37,768 nucleotides of DNA, taken from positions 1 to 37,768 of the forward strand of contig NZ_JAFEUN010000037.1 in assembly GCF_016900895.1 (NCBI RefSeq), in the 5' to 3' direction. Positions 16,737-24,733 of the stretch are shown piece after piece; the first letter of the stretch is position 1, and each line of letters opens with the position of its first letter. This DNA is from Parashewanella hymeniacidonis (lineage in GTDB: Bacteria > Pseudomonadota > Gammaproteobacteria > Enterobacterales > Shewanellaceae). A model generated the notes under the pieces. It made no database searches and was not told the origin of the DNA. It saw nothing but the letters and a program-made list of their open reading frames with translations. A program made the translations under genes and the position numbers.

Positions 16737-16999
16737 TACCCATGATACCTGAAGATGCTCGATTTCAGCGAGAATGCACAACTTGTTAATCAAGGCGACA
16801 GTGTGCGGCAATAGTGAGCTATTGTTAGCACTGGCAACGAAGAGTAACAAGCTGTGCAACTCGCACTGCGTGGACTTCTCAGCGCCAATTCTTCTTTGTT
16901 ACATTAGCTCGAAAGAATCCCGATATTCCTTCGCTAATGCGCCTCAAAGAATTGGCGCTGAAAAAGTCCTGAAACATGCATCTTCAAGTATCATGGGTA
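16737..16999 (+). mobile_element. TA-flanked MITE, copy B
   Basis: This 263-bp element is a near-identical copy of 6789-7055 in the opposite orientation. Its terminal inverted repeats start TACCCATGATAC and end GAAGATGC, with flanking TA at 16735-16736 and 17000-17001. Inside, AGCGCCAATTCTT pairs with AAGAATTGGCGCT, so the single strand would fold extensively. It makes up most of the flrA-flrB gap (16679-17151). The rest is the flrA terminator and the flrB promoter, which the insertion left intact. Confidence 0.82.
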
Positions 17000-17057
17000 T
17001 ATACCTTGTATACCTATGACCAATGAAGTTGTTCTACTTCAGCTTATGAACTTTTGC

Positions 17058-17073
17058 TGGCACAGTTAATGCT
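17058..17073 (+). promoter_or_regulatory. Sigma-54 promoter of flrBC
   Basis: TGGCACA, four bases and ATGCT match the -24/-12 consensus (TGGCACG-N4-TTGC). The GG and GC are spaced exactly 12 bases apart (17059 and 17071). The start of transcription would be near 17083, about 70 bases before flrB. FlrA-dependent sigma-54 expression of flrBC is established in Vibrio cholerae. Confidence 0.85.
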
Positions 17074-17151
17074 TTCGCATTCATATTGATATTTTTTTGA
17101 CGTGATCAATCATCTGATTGAGGCGTTTGCAAGTATGAGTGAGGTTGCCAT

Positions 17152-18126
17152 ATGTCGGATCGAATGGAACGAATTCTTGAAGCTATGCCTTCAGGCGTTG
17201 TGATCTTAGATAGAAATGGAATTGTGTCGCAGACAAATCCTGTTGCGATTTCATTACTTGGTGAGCCGTTGGAAGGTCAAAGTTGGATATCCATTATTCA
17301 ACGCTCTTTTGCACCTCAAAAAGATGACGGTCATGAAGTTTCATTAAAAAATGGACGCCGAGTAAAGTTGGCAATCACTCCGCTTGAAGAACAGGGCGGA
17401 CAGCTCATTGTATTGACGGATCTGACTGAAACCCGCCAATTACAGAATAATATCTCACACCTTCAACGTTTATCCGCACTCGGAAAAATGGTGGCAAAAC
17501 TTGCCCACCAAGTAAGAACACCACTGTCGGCAGCCATGCTCTATGCCACTAACCTTACAAACCCTAAGTTGCCTGAGTCGAGTAAATCTAAGTTTCAAAT
17601 GAAGTTGATTGACCGCCTTAATCAACTTGAAAGACAGGTCAATGACATGCTGCTCATGGCAAGAGGGCGACAAGAGCAGCAAGGTGAAGAAACCTACCTA
17701 ACAGATGTTATTTCTCAAGTTCAGGCTGATTGTGAGCCGATTTTGCAAAAGCAAAACTGCAAACTGACATTGATAGATTCTTCTTCATCGAAATTGTTAG
17801 CTAACGGTAATGCGCTCGGATCAGCGGTCAATAATTTAGTAATGAACAGTTTAGAGGCCGGTGCTACTGAAGTTGTAGTGAAAGCAAGTCAAAGCAATGC
17901 TCAGTTGTTTCTTGAGGTGATAGATAATGGCGCAGGCATTGATAAAAACCAAGAGAAGCAAATTCTAGAGCCATTCTATACCACGAAATCGCAAGGCACC
18001 GGGCTAGGCTTAGCCGTTGTGCAGTCAGTTGTGATGAATCATGGTGGCAATCTCAACCTGAATTGTGAGTTGGGTAAGGGATGTCATTTTGTTCTGAATT
18101 TTCCAGCATTGTCTGCTGCAGCATAA
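17152..18126 (+). CDS. flrB: Flagellar sensor histidine kinase FlrB
   Basis: The 324-residue cytoplasmic kinase lacks membrane segments. An N-terminal PAS-like domain (about 1-95; ILEAMPSGVVILDRNGIVSQTNPVA) precedes the dimerisation/phosphoacceptor helix with KLAHQVRTPLSA (His119) and an ATPase domain: N box NNLVMNSLEAGA, G1 VIDNGAGI, G2 TKSQGTGLGLAVV. In Vibrio, FlrB phosphorylates FlrC to activate class III genes. Transcribed from the sigma-54 promoter at 17058-17073, it is followed after 15 bases by flrC. Confidence 0.95.
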   Translation: MSDRMERILEAMPSGVVILDRNGIVSQTNPVAISLLGEPLEGQSWISIIQRSFAPQKDDGHEVSLKNGRRVKLAITPLEEQGGQLIVLTDLTETRQLQNNISHLQRLSALGKMVAKLAHQVRTPLSAAMLYATNLTNPKLPESSKSKFQMKLIDRLNQLERQVNDMLLMARGRQEQQGEETYLTDVISQVQADCEPILQKQNCKLTLIDSSSSKLLANGNALGSAVNNLVMNSLEAGATEVVVKASQSNAQLFLEVIDNGAGIDKNQEKQILEPFYTTKSQGTGLGLAVVQSVVMNHGGNLNLNCELGKGCHFVLNFPALSAAA

Positions 18127-18141
18127 TTTGAGGTGTTAACT

Positions 18142-19491
18142 ATGAGCCAAGCAAAGATATTACTTGTAGAAGATGACGCTTCGTTACGTGAAGCTTTAGT
18201 GGATACGCTTTTAATCGCACAGTATGAGTGTTTGGATGTAAGCTGCGGTGAAGATGCAATCATTGCACTGAAAAGCCAAACTTTCGATATGATCATCAGT
18301 GATGTTCAAATGGACGGCATTGGTGGTATTGGCTTATTGAATTATGTCTCTGTGCATTACCAGCACGTCCCCGTATTGATGATGACTGCCTACGCAACCG
18401 TTAATGCCGCTGTTGAGGCAATAAAACTCGGTGCCGTAGATTACTTATCTAAACCTTTTGCAACTGAAGTGTTATTAAATCAAGTCAGTCGTTATTTACC
18501 GAATAAAATTGATGTTGAAAAGCCGATCGCTGAAGATGAAAAAAGTATAAATCTATTTTCTTTGGCTAAACGAGTCGCAAAATCAGAGGCGTCAGTAATG
18601 ATTATGGGGCCCAGCGGATCCGGCAAAGAAGTCATGGCGCGTTATATTCACCAAAATAGCGCCAGAAAAGAACAACCGTTTGTCGCAATTAACTGTGCTG
18701 CTATCCCTGAAAATATGCTTGAAGCTACATTATTCGGTTATGAAAAAGGCGCATTTACTGGCGCACATCAGGCTTGTCCTGGTAAGTTCGAGCAAGCTCA
18801 AGGTGGTACGTTGCTTCTTGATGAAATTTCAGAAATGGAAATTGGACTGCAAGCGAAGTTGCTGCGTGTACTTCAAGAGCGTGAAGTTGAAAGACTCGGC
18901 GGTAGAAAAACCATTGAGCTTGATGTACGTGTATTAGCAACATCAAATCGTGATTTAAAAGCAATGGCTGAGTCAGGTAAATTCAGAGAAGATCTTTATT
19001 ATCGAATAAACGTATTTCCCCTAACGTGGCCTGCACTTTATCAGCGCCCAGCCGATATCATTCCATTGGCTAAACATCTTATTGGGCGTCACAGTCAAAA
19101 ACAGGGGCTGATGGTTACACCTGAGCTTGATGAGTTGGCTTGCCGGAAACTATTAATGCATCGCTGGCCAGGTAATGTTCGGGAGCTGGATAATGTCGTT
19201 CAACGTGCATTGATTTTGCATCAAGGTGAGCAAATTGTTGTGGATGATGTCATTATTGACGTTAATGAAGTACCAGGCAGTGCTTACATAGAGCAACCTG
19301 ATAATTCGAGTACCACTGCGGATAGCTTAGGCAATGAACTTCAAAGCCAAGAGCACATGATTATTCTTGAAACACTAAATCAATGTAACGGAAGTCGTAA
19401 AGAAGTCGCAGATAAGCTTGGAATCAGCCCTCGCACCTTGCGCTATAAAATGGCAAAAATGCGAGATGCTGGATTAAATATTCCGGGCTAG
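18142..19491 (+). CDS. flrC: Flagellar response regulator FlrC, sigma-54 activator
   Basis: The start is ATG 18142, with GAGGTG 7 bases upstream; an in-frame GTG at 18133 overlaps that ribosome site and is not used. The 449-residue protein has a receiver domain with the acidic pocket ED-D (residues 10-12) and phosphorylation site Asp54 (MIISDVQMDG). The AAA+ domain has Walker A GPSGSGKE (156-163) and the sigma-54 loop GAFTGA (203-208). The Fis-type C-terminal helix-turn-helix contains RKEVADKLGISPRTLRYKM. Phosphorylated by FlrB, it activates sigma-54 promoters of basal-body and hook genes. Its stop lies in a terminator palindrome. Normally fliE follows directly; here two foreign-looking genes on the other strand intervene. 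Confidence 0.95.
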   Translation: MSQAKILLVEDDASLREALVDTLLIAQYECLDVSCGEDAIIALKSQTFDMIISDVQMDGIGGIGLLNYVSVHYQHVPVLMMTAYATVNAAVEAIKLGAVDYLSKPFATEVLLNQVSRYLPNKIDVEKPIAEDEKSINLFSLAKRVAKSEASVMIMGPSGSGKEVMARYIHQNSARKEQPFVAINCAAIPENMLEATLFGYEKGAFTGAHQACPGKFEQAQGGTLLLDEISEMEIGLQAKLLRVLQEREVERLGGRKTIELDVRVLATSNRDLKAMAESGKFREDLYYRINVFPLTWPALYQRPADIIPLAKHLIGRHSQKQGLMVTPELDELACRKLLMHRWPGNVRELDNVVQRALILHQGEQIVVDDVIIDVNEVPGSAYIEQPDNSSTTADSLGNELQSQEHMIILETLNQCNGSRKEVADKLGISPRTLRYKMAKMRDAGLNIPG

Positions 19492-19517
19492 AATGTATCA
19501 TTCTAGCTTGCCTTTTT
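19487..19517 (+). terminator. flrC terminator
   Basis: GCTAGAATG (19487-19495), a three-base loop and CATTCTAGC (19499-19507) form a perfect stem containing the flrC stop codon; TTGCCTTTTTT follows. The T run is only on the plus-strand side, so it serves flrC. Confidence 0.75.
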
Positions 19518-19519
19518 TA

Positions 19520-21052
19520 TCAGTATTCATCAAGAATACTTCCTTTTTTTTCTTCAGGTTTAGCGCCATTTACCCAAGGAACATCAGCAAGCATTTTTTG
19601 AATCTGGTCATTAATGGGAGTCTCACTGACTCCATCTATTCGTTGACCGCCATAAGTGACTCGCTCTATTCCATCTCTGTAAGCGTTATCTTTTTGATTT
19701 GCTGCTCTATCTCGAACATCTTTTTCACCAGCGTTAATATCTGCAATTTGGTTTATATTGTGAATAATCGAGTAATGGACCTTTTCATGTTCGGCTTGTT
19801 GAATAATTAACTCGCATTTATTACTGCCAACTTCAACTTTAAGGTTGATATCTATTTTGTCGTTTAATTTGATGTGTAATGAAAATTGACTGTAAAGCCC
19901 TCTTGTCATTCTATGTATCACTAAGTTAGATGATTCAAAGTGATGGGTTGCAATAGTGAGAGCGATTAGAATTTGTGCTCTGCCGTGTGGAGAACCATGA
20001 TGTTTTCTCAAAAAACTCATCCAATCAAGTGTTTCAATCGGCATATCGCTTCGGCAAAGTGACTCTTGCTGAGGCTGTCCTTGCACACGAAAGCTGAATC
20101 GGTCAGGTATGTGAAGCGTCGCTTTTTTAAATTCTGGAGAAAGTGATTCTGCAGGCTGAGTAGCGCTAATGCTAGCCTGTGGTTTCAAAGAAGTTGATTC
20201 CTTACTTTCACCATCGTTTCGAGATGCAGTTTGGAAACCAGTATCTTCTATTGTCTTTTTTTCATGGGTAGTGTCTTGTTCCATCATTTTTGTTTGTATA
20301 GCACGGCCACCCTCTATATCGGCAGCTGGCAATTCTTGCACTGTTTTGTTGGCATTGGAATTAATATTGATTAAGTGCGGATTTATTTTAACAGAACCCT
20401 TTCTCTCTTTTTGGGTTCTAGCTTCTGTTGAGTTTAAACTACTCATGCTGGGTGTTTCATCCGAACTTGCTATGCTCACTAGGTCTGCTGGAATATTTTC
20501 CGTGCATTCTTTTAGCGGCATTTCGGTACTTGGGTTTTGAATTGGGGAAGATAGAGGTGTTGGCAATTGATTGGGGATAAAGTAAATATCTCTTTCATCT
20601 ACGGGAGACGGAGAGTGGTTAACCCATACAAATGCATCTTTATCACCTGTTTTATTAACCATTTTTTTAAAGCTGCTGTGAACAATAAAGGTATTCATTT
20701 CTTGGGTTTGCCCCTCAACTAAAACCCATTCTTCACTTAAATGTTTATGTGGGCTAGAGATTTGTCCGCACATCTTGTTCCAAAATAGTTTTTGAATTGA
20801 GTTAAAGGCTGAATCTTCTTCTGATATAGGTGTGTAATTATTATCTAGAAGCTCTAAATTTCGGTTTGGGTGCATTTTGAAAAAAATATTGAGTGACTCT
20901 TTTTCTTCACCTTCTCTGTACAATAATACCTTATATACTTTTTCTGGTCGTAATTCACTTGAAAAATGTTGTATGTTTTCTGATGTCAATAACCTTCCAT
21001 AAGTGGAGTTAAAACTATTTGTTGAAGTATCTTTTGTAATTGCTGTAGCCAT
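19520..21052 (-). CDS. Large protein of unknown function, effector-like
   Basis: I do not recognise this 510-residue protein. The ATG at 21052 follows GGTGAAG. The N-terminus is Thr/Ser/Asn-rich (MATAITKDTSTNSFNSTYGR), without a signal peptide. Residues about 30-160 look globular. Residues about 165-310 are low-complexity Ser/Pro/Glu/Lys-rich and probably disordered. Residues about 315-460 form a second globular part (RFSFRVQG, WMSFLRKHHGSPHGRAQIL, and a beta-rich segment with DINLKVEVGSNKCELIIQQ). The tail is charged. No membrane segments are visible. It lies head-to-tail with the ankyrin gene upstream, antisense to the flagellar genes, convergent with flrC with only a 28-base gap. A disordered central linker and a Ser/Thr-rich N-terminus suggest a secreted host-directed protein, by inference only. 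Confidence 0.7.
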   Translation of the reverse strand: MATAITKDTSTNSFNSTYGRLLTSENIQHFSSELRPEKVYKVLLYREGEEKESLNIFFKMHPNRNLELLDNNYTPISEEDSAFNSIQKLFWNKMCGQISSPHKHLSEEWVLVEGQTQEMNTFIVHSSFKKMVNKTGDKDAFVWVNHSPSPVDERDIYFIPNQLPTPLSSPIQNPSTEMPLKECTENIPADLVSIASSDETPSMSSLNSTEARTQKERKGSVKINPHLININSNANKTVQELPAADIEGGRAIQTKMMEQDTTHEKKTIEDTGFQTASRNDGESKESTSLKPQASISATQPAESLSPEFKKATLHIPDRFSFRVQGQPQQESLCRSDMPIETLDWMSFLRKHHGSPHGRAQILIALTIATHHFESSNLVIHRMTRGLYSQFSLHIKLNDKIDINLKVEVGSNKCELIIQQAEHEKVHYSIIHNINQIADINAGEKDVRDRAANQKDNAYRDGIERVTYGGQRIDGVSETPINDQIQKMLADVPWVNGAKPEEKKGSILDEY

Positions 21053-21176
21053 AACTTCACCACTTAATTTTTGATATTTCAGTTGGAAGCTAACACAGGT
21101 ACTTTTAACTCTCTGTTAATTGAACATGAACAAAGTATCATTAACTAAAATTGAGTAGGCCTCTTAATTATCAAAA

Positions 21177-24100
21177 TCATTTTTTTAAATCTTGTAAAGG
21201 GAAGGAACCTGGATCTAATGCTGCTGGTTTGCTGAGATTTTCTGGGGCGGACGTTACGCTTTTGGGTTTAGTTTTATTTGTCGAACTGGTGTTTCGGGCG
21301 TCTCCACGTTGTGTTGCATGCCTTTGTATCATGTCTGCAAGGATACGCTTCATCTCTGAAAAATCTGATTTTGAATTATACAGATGCCATGTACTTTTTG
21401 TGTCTAGTAATCCTACAACTCTTGTTTCAGACATTTTTATACCTGCTGCATTAGTGCGACTTCTAACACATTCTTTTTCATACTCTTCTTTAAATACTCT
21501 TGCAGCTTCAATGTTATTGTTATCCACTGCAATAGCAAAGGCATCCATTTCTTGTGATGAAGTCGAAAACAGAACACCCTCGGAATGGTTAATTAAAAGC
21601 TGAAGAATTTGTTCATTGCAAGGTGTCATTCTTGCTGCTGCCATGAGCGGTGTATCACCTGCACAAGCTTTAATTTGCTTCCAGCAGGCATCATCAACGT
21701 TATGGTTACGGGATCTAGGTATTGAGAGCCTAGTTTCGGCAAAGCGGGAGTCACACTTTAGCAATGCTGTTAGTGCACCTATATTATTTTCACTAACAGT
21801 CAAATGGGCTAAACCTTTTCCGTAAATATTTCTTAGATTAAATAGCCCTTGTAACCGATTACTTTCTTTATACCTAGCGTAAAGAAATGCCACAACTTCT
21901 CTCGAACTCCTAACGCACGCAGACATAATCAAAGGCTTTCTTTTGTCAAAAATATCGAAACCTTCGTTTTCCAGTATTTTTATTATCTCAATAGTGTTTA
22001 AATTACTAGTTTCAATAATAAACAGTGCATCAACAATTTGTGGGAGTCCTACTTCTTTTGATAATTTTCTAGGTTTTACTGACTCAACAAGCCACCGCAA
22101 ACGCTTGAGGTCATTAGCTTTAATTAAGCCTACGAAGGCCGCTCTTTTTTCTCTGTATGGTAAATTATTGATTTCATCTTTACTTTTAGTGTGATAGTAC
22201 GGGGTTACTTGATCTTGGCGGCTTTTGCAGTTGCGCAAACATTGATTTTCTTCGCTGTCATAGCGAAAACGGTCTGCCACCCCTCTATACATAGCCGCTC
22301 TTTGGCCTTCGGTTAGATTCCTAAATGCTGGGTACTTAGCAATAAGCTTGATAGCATTACTTGTAATAACTTTTCCTAGTTCTACTAGAAATTTATTATG
22401 TACTGGCACCAAAGAGCTAAATTCTGTACTTGGTTGTTCCAGTAAGTACTGTAAACATTTGGTGTCCTCTGAACGTGCAGCACAATAAAATAAGGTGCCA
22501 TCTTTAAAAGGATAGCGTGCATCGGCTAAAGAAACGTCAGTGGCTTTTAGTATAATTTGAAGACATTCTAGTTGATTATGTTTTATCGCAGCCAGTTCAG
22601 GGTACCCCTCATAAAATCGTTCATTTTTTCTGACCGTGGTAGCTAATTTTGGTATGCAATAAAGTGCTTCTAGAACTTCGTGATTACCATTTGCTGCTGC
22701 AAAAAAAACAGCATCGCTATAACATTGAGGGGAGTCTTTTAATTTCAAATTCAATAAAATTTTAGCTGCTTTTGTCGAGCATTCAGTTGGTTTGTGTTTG
22801 CAAATGGCTTCAAGAGAAGCTAAAACAACTTTTTGAGGGCACATTTCAAGCACTTCAGGAACAATGAGATGAATGAGTTTTTCATCTATTACACTCTTGT
22901 GGTCTGTTAAGTGGCTTCCTTTAGATAGCATGACTTCAATGCATTTTGCTCTCTCTTTTGGAACCTTTAAAAGTGGCAGTATTTGACGTGCATACATCGA
23001 ATCAAGTTCAGATATAAACGCTACGAATTGTTCGCTATTTGATGAGGTTGGATCATTAAGTGCATCTATGCATTTTCGCTTTAAGTCAATTTTATATAAT
23101 TCATCGGGTTTAAACTGTTTTGAAAGTAGATCCAAACGATCTATTACAGTGAGGATTGATTCTTTACTGTCAGCCGTTGAGTTTGAGAACGCTTTTTCAA
23201 TGATTAAGCTTCGTATGTGTGGTGGTAAATTGGAAAAATTTATTTTAATTAAATCGGATGGCTTTATTGGTGTTGATTTGCCATCGCGTTTAACTGTAAC
23301 TTTATGATTGCTGTGTACTTTTACGTCTTCGGAAGTTGTTGTGGAAATGTGGATGGAATCGATTGGGCACATATGTGAAGCAATCTTGGAGGCTAATATA
23401 TCGCTGTTAAGAACTTTAATCACTTCGCCTAGCGTAACTTCACCTGGAGTCTTTGATTGAATTTTTGAACAGATTTTTTGAAATTCCTCCTCACCGATTG
23501 CATCTTTAATATCTTGAACGTTGATCTCATCAGCATTACTTCCCCTTGCATTCGTTAACAAATACCTGGCGTATCTTATTGAAAAGTAGGCTGGACTTAT
23601 TCGCTCTTCTCGGTATTGATCATAGCCAGTTAAAGGGACTGAAGCATCTTTATGTACCAATGCCCATTCATCTCGGCCCGTTTCAACTGTTTTCTTTTCT
23701 TTTGGTATTTGGCTCTGGTATTCAACAAAGAGATCTAAGCTTCGACTGTCCATGAGTTGATAAACGTGAGTCATATGAACTGCCTGCCGCACATTCGAAG
23801 CATTGAGGATGATAATAGCTCTGTCGATTCTAAAAGGTAAAAACAGAACATCTACAACGGCAAATTGTTTTAAGGCTTGTTCTTTTATTTTGATGTCGAT
23901 AGTTGTGTCGTTCAATAACTGTGTTAAACGTTCCTGCTTAAGGCTTAGGGAGTCTGAACCATTTGGAACGTCGGTTAATTGAGCTGAATTTAGTTGCTGG
24001 AGTGCTTTAGCCACATTCGAAAGCAAAGTTAAATTTTTACTACCAGCTTCGAAAACAGTCTTAGCGGCTAATTCTAACCTAGAGAGAGTATCAGACTGGT

Positions 24101-24191
24101 TGTCACGAGCAGGTAGTGATTGTTCTTTCGTTACTGATGTTTCATAACCTGTTGGGGTTCCTGATAATGAAGATCCAGCTGCAGAAGCCAT
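21177..24191 (-). CDS. Large ankyrin-repeat protein, candidate host-directed effector
   Basis: The 1004-residue protein begins MASAAGSSLSGTPTG, Ser/Ala/Gly-rich and without a signal peptide. Residues 30-480 are mostly helical and unrecognised. Degenerate ankyrin repeats occur at about 491-515 (DAVFFAAANGNHEVLEALY), 529-552, 562-586 (GTLFYCAARSEDTKCLQYLL), 718-775, 788-815 (GLAHLTVSENNIGALTALL), 843-872 (GDTPLMAAARMTPCNEQILQLL) and 880-905. The tail (960-1004) is disordered. Ankyrin repeats bind other proteins and are common in effectors of intracellular or symbiotic bacteria such as Legionella and Coxiella. The ATG at 24191 has GAGAC upstream. It is divergent from fliE and probably co-oriented and cotranscribed with the 510-residue gene after a 124-base gap. 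Codon use looks more AT-rich than in the flagellar genes by eye. Confidence 0.8.
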   Translation of the reverse strand: MASAAGSSLSGTPTGYETSVTKEQSLPARDNQSDTLSRLELAAKTVFEAGSKNLTLLSNVAKALQQLNSAQLTDVPNGSDSLSLKQERLTQLLNDTTIDIKIKEQALKQFAVVDVLFLPFRIDRAIIILNASNVRQAVHMTHVYQLMDSRSLDLFVEYQSQIPKEKKTVETGRDEWALVHKDASVPLTGYDQYREERISPAYFSIRYARYLLTNARGSNADEINVQDIKDAIGEEEFQKICSKIQSKTPGEVTLGEVIKVLNSDILASKIASHMCPIDSIHISTTTSEDVKVHSNHKVTVKRDGKSTPIKPSDLIKINFSNLPPHIRSLIIEKAFSNSTADSKESILTVIDRLDLLSKQFKPDELYKIDLKRKCIDALNDPTSSNSEQFVAFISELDSMYARQILPLLKVPKERAKCIEVMLSKGSHLTDHKSVIDEKLIHLIVPEVLEMCPQKVVLASLEAICKHKPTECSTKAAKILLNLKLKDSPQCYSDAVFFAAANGNHEVLEALYCIPKLATTVRKNERFYEGYPELAAIKHNQLECLQIILKATDVSLADARYPFKDGTLFYCAARSEDTKCLQYLLEQPSTEFSSLVPVHNKFLVELGKVITSNAIKLIAKYPAFRNLTEGQRAAMYRGVADRFRYDSEENQCLRNCKSRQDQVTPYYHTKSKDEINNLPYREKRAAFVGLIKANDLKRLRWLVESVKPRKLSKEVGLPQIVDALFIIETSNLNTIEIIKILENEGFDIFDKRKPLIMSACVRSSREVVAFLYARYKESNRLQGLFNLRNIYGKGLAHLTVSENNIGALTALLKCDSRFAETRLSIPRSRNHNVDDACWKQIKACAGDTPLMAAARMTPCNEQILQLLINHSEGVLFSTSSQEMDAFAIAVDNNNIEAARVFKEEYEKECVRSRTNAAGIKMSETRVVGLLDTKSTWHLYNSKSDFSEMKRILADMIQRHATQRGDARNTSSTNKTKPKSVTSAPENLSKPAALDPGSFPLQDLKK

Positions 24192-24306
24192 TTAGAGTCT
24201 CGATTATTAAAAGTGTATTATAAGTAAAGCTTAACAAGTAAAGAGTTCCTTATTGTGAATGAAGGATTAGCATTTAGTTAACATTTATTTATGCGTATGG
24301 GTCTCT

Positions 24307-24322
24307 TGGCATACTATTTGCA
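24307..24322 (+). promoter_or_regulatory. Sigma-54 promoter of the fliE operon
   Basis: TGGCATA, CTAT and TTGCA match the -24/-12 consensus, with GG (24308) and GC (24320) exactly 12 bases apart. Transcription would start near 24333, about 40 bases before fliE. The adjacent upstream insertion of the ankyrin gene left it intact. Confidence 0.9.
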
Positions 24323-24373
24323 TTTTTAGTATCGAGTTCATAATCGTCAAAAATAAGTCGCAGGGAGACGAGC

Positions 24374-24709
24374 ATGCAAATCGGAGCAAATTCACTTTAC
24401 GCTGAAATGGAATCCATTAAAGGTGAAGTAACCCCGTCAGTAAATTTACAAGGTGGTTTAGTTCGCGAAATCAATAACACCAGTGGTGGTGATTTTGGCG
24501 AATTGCTGTCAATGGCGATTAACAATGTTAATCAGCTGCAATCTAACTCAGGTAGCTTAGCTACTCGTCTAGAAATGGGTGATACCTCGGTAACTTTATC
24601 AGATACAGTTATCGCACGTGAGAAAGCGAGTGTGGCATTTGAAGCAACGGTTCAAGTGCGTAATAAGCTCGTGGATGCTTATAAAGAAATCATGAATATG
24701 AGCGTTTAA
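24374..24709 (+). CDS. fliE: Flagellar hook-basal body protein FliE
   Basis: The 111-residue export-channel/rod adaptor links the MS ring to the rod. The C-terminal conserved block (DTVIAREKASVAFEATVQVRNKLVDAYKEIMNMSV) is diagnostic, and the middle SGGDFGELLSMAINNVNQLQ fits the family. The ATG at 24374 follows GGGAGACGAG. It is the first gene of the large assembly operon, 24 bases before fliF, under the sigma-54 promoter at 24307-24322. Confidence 0.96.
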   Translation: MQIGANSLYAEMESIKGEVTPSVNLQGGLVREINNTSGGDFGELLSMAINNVNQLQSNSGSLATRLEMGDTSVTLSDTVIAREKASVAFEATVQVRNKLVDAYKEIMNMSV

Positions 24710-24733
24710 AGCTAAGAGTAAAAGGTAGTTATT

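Noticed and set aside
16774-17019. 81-codon ORF on the plus strand in MITE copy B
   Set aside because: Same by-product of the repeated element; it runs out of the element end into unique sequence.
23180-23260. F-box-like stretch (LPPHIRSLIIEKAF) in the ankyrin protein
   Set aside because: Only the first few positions fit and the later conserved Leu/Trp positions are missing; too weak to claim an AnkB-type F-box/ankyrin effector.
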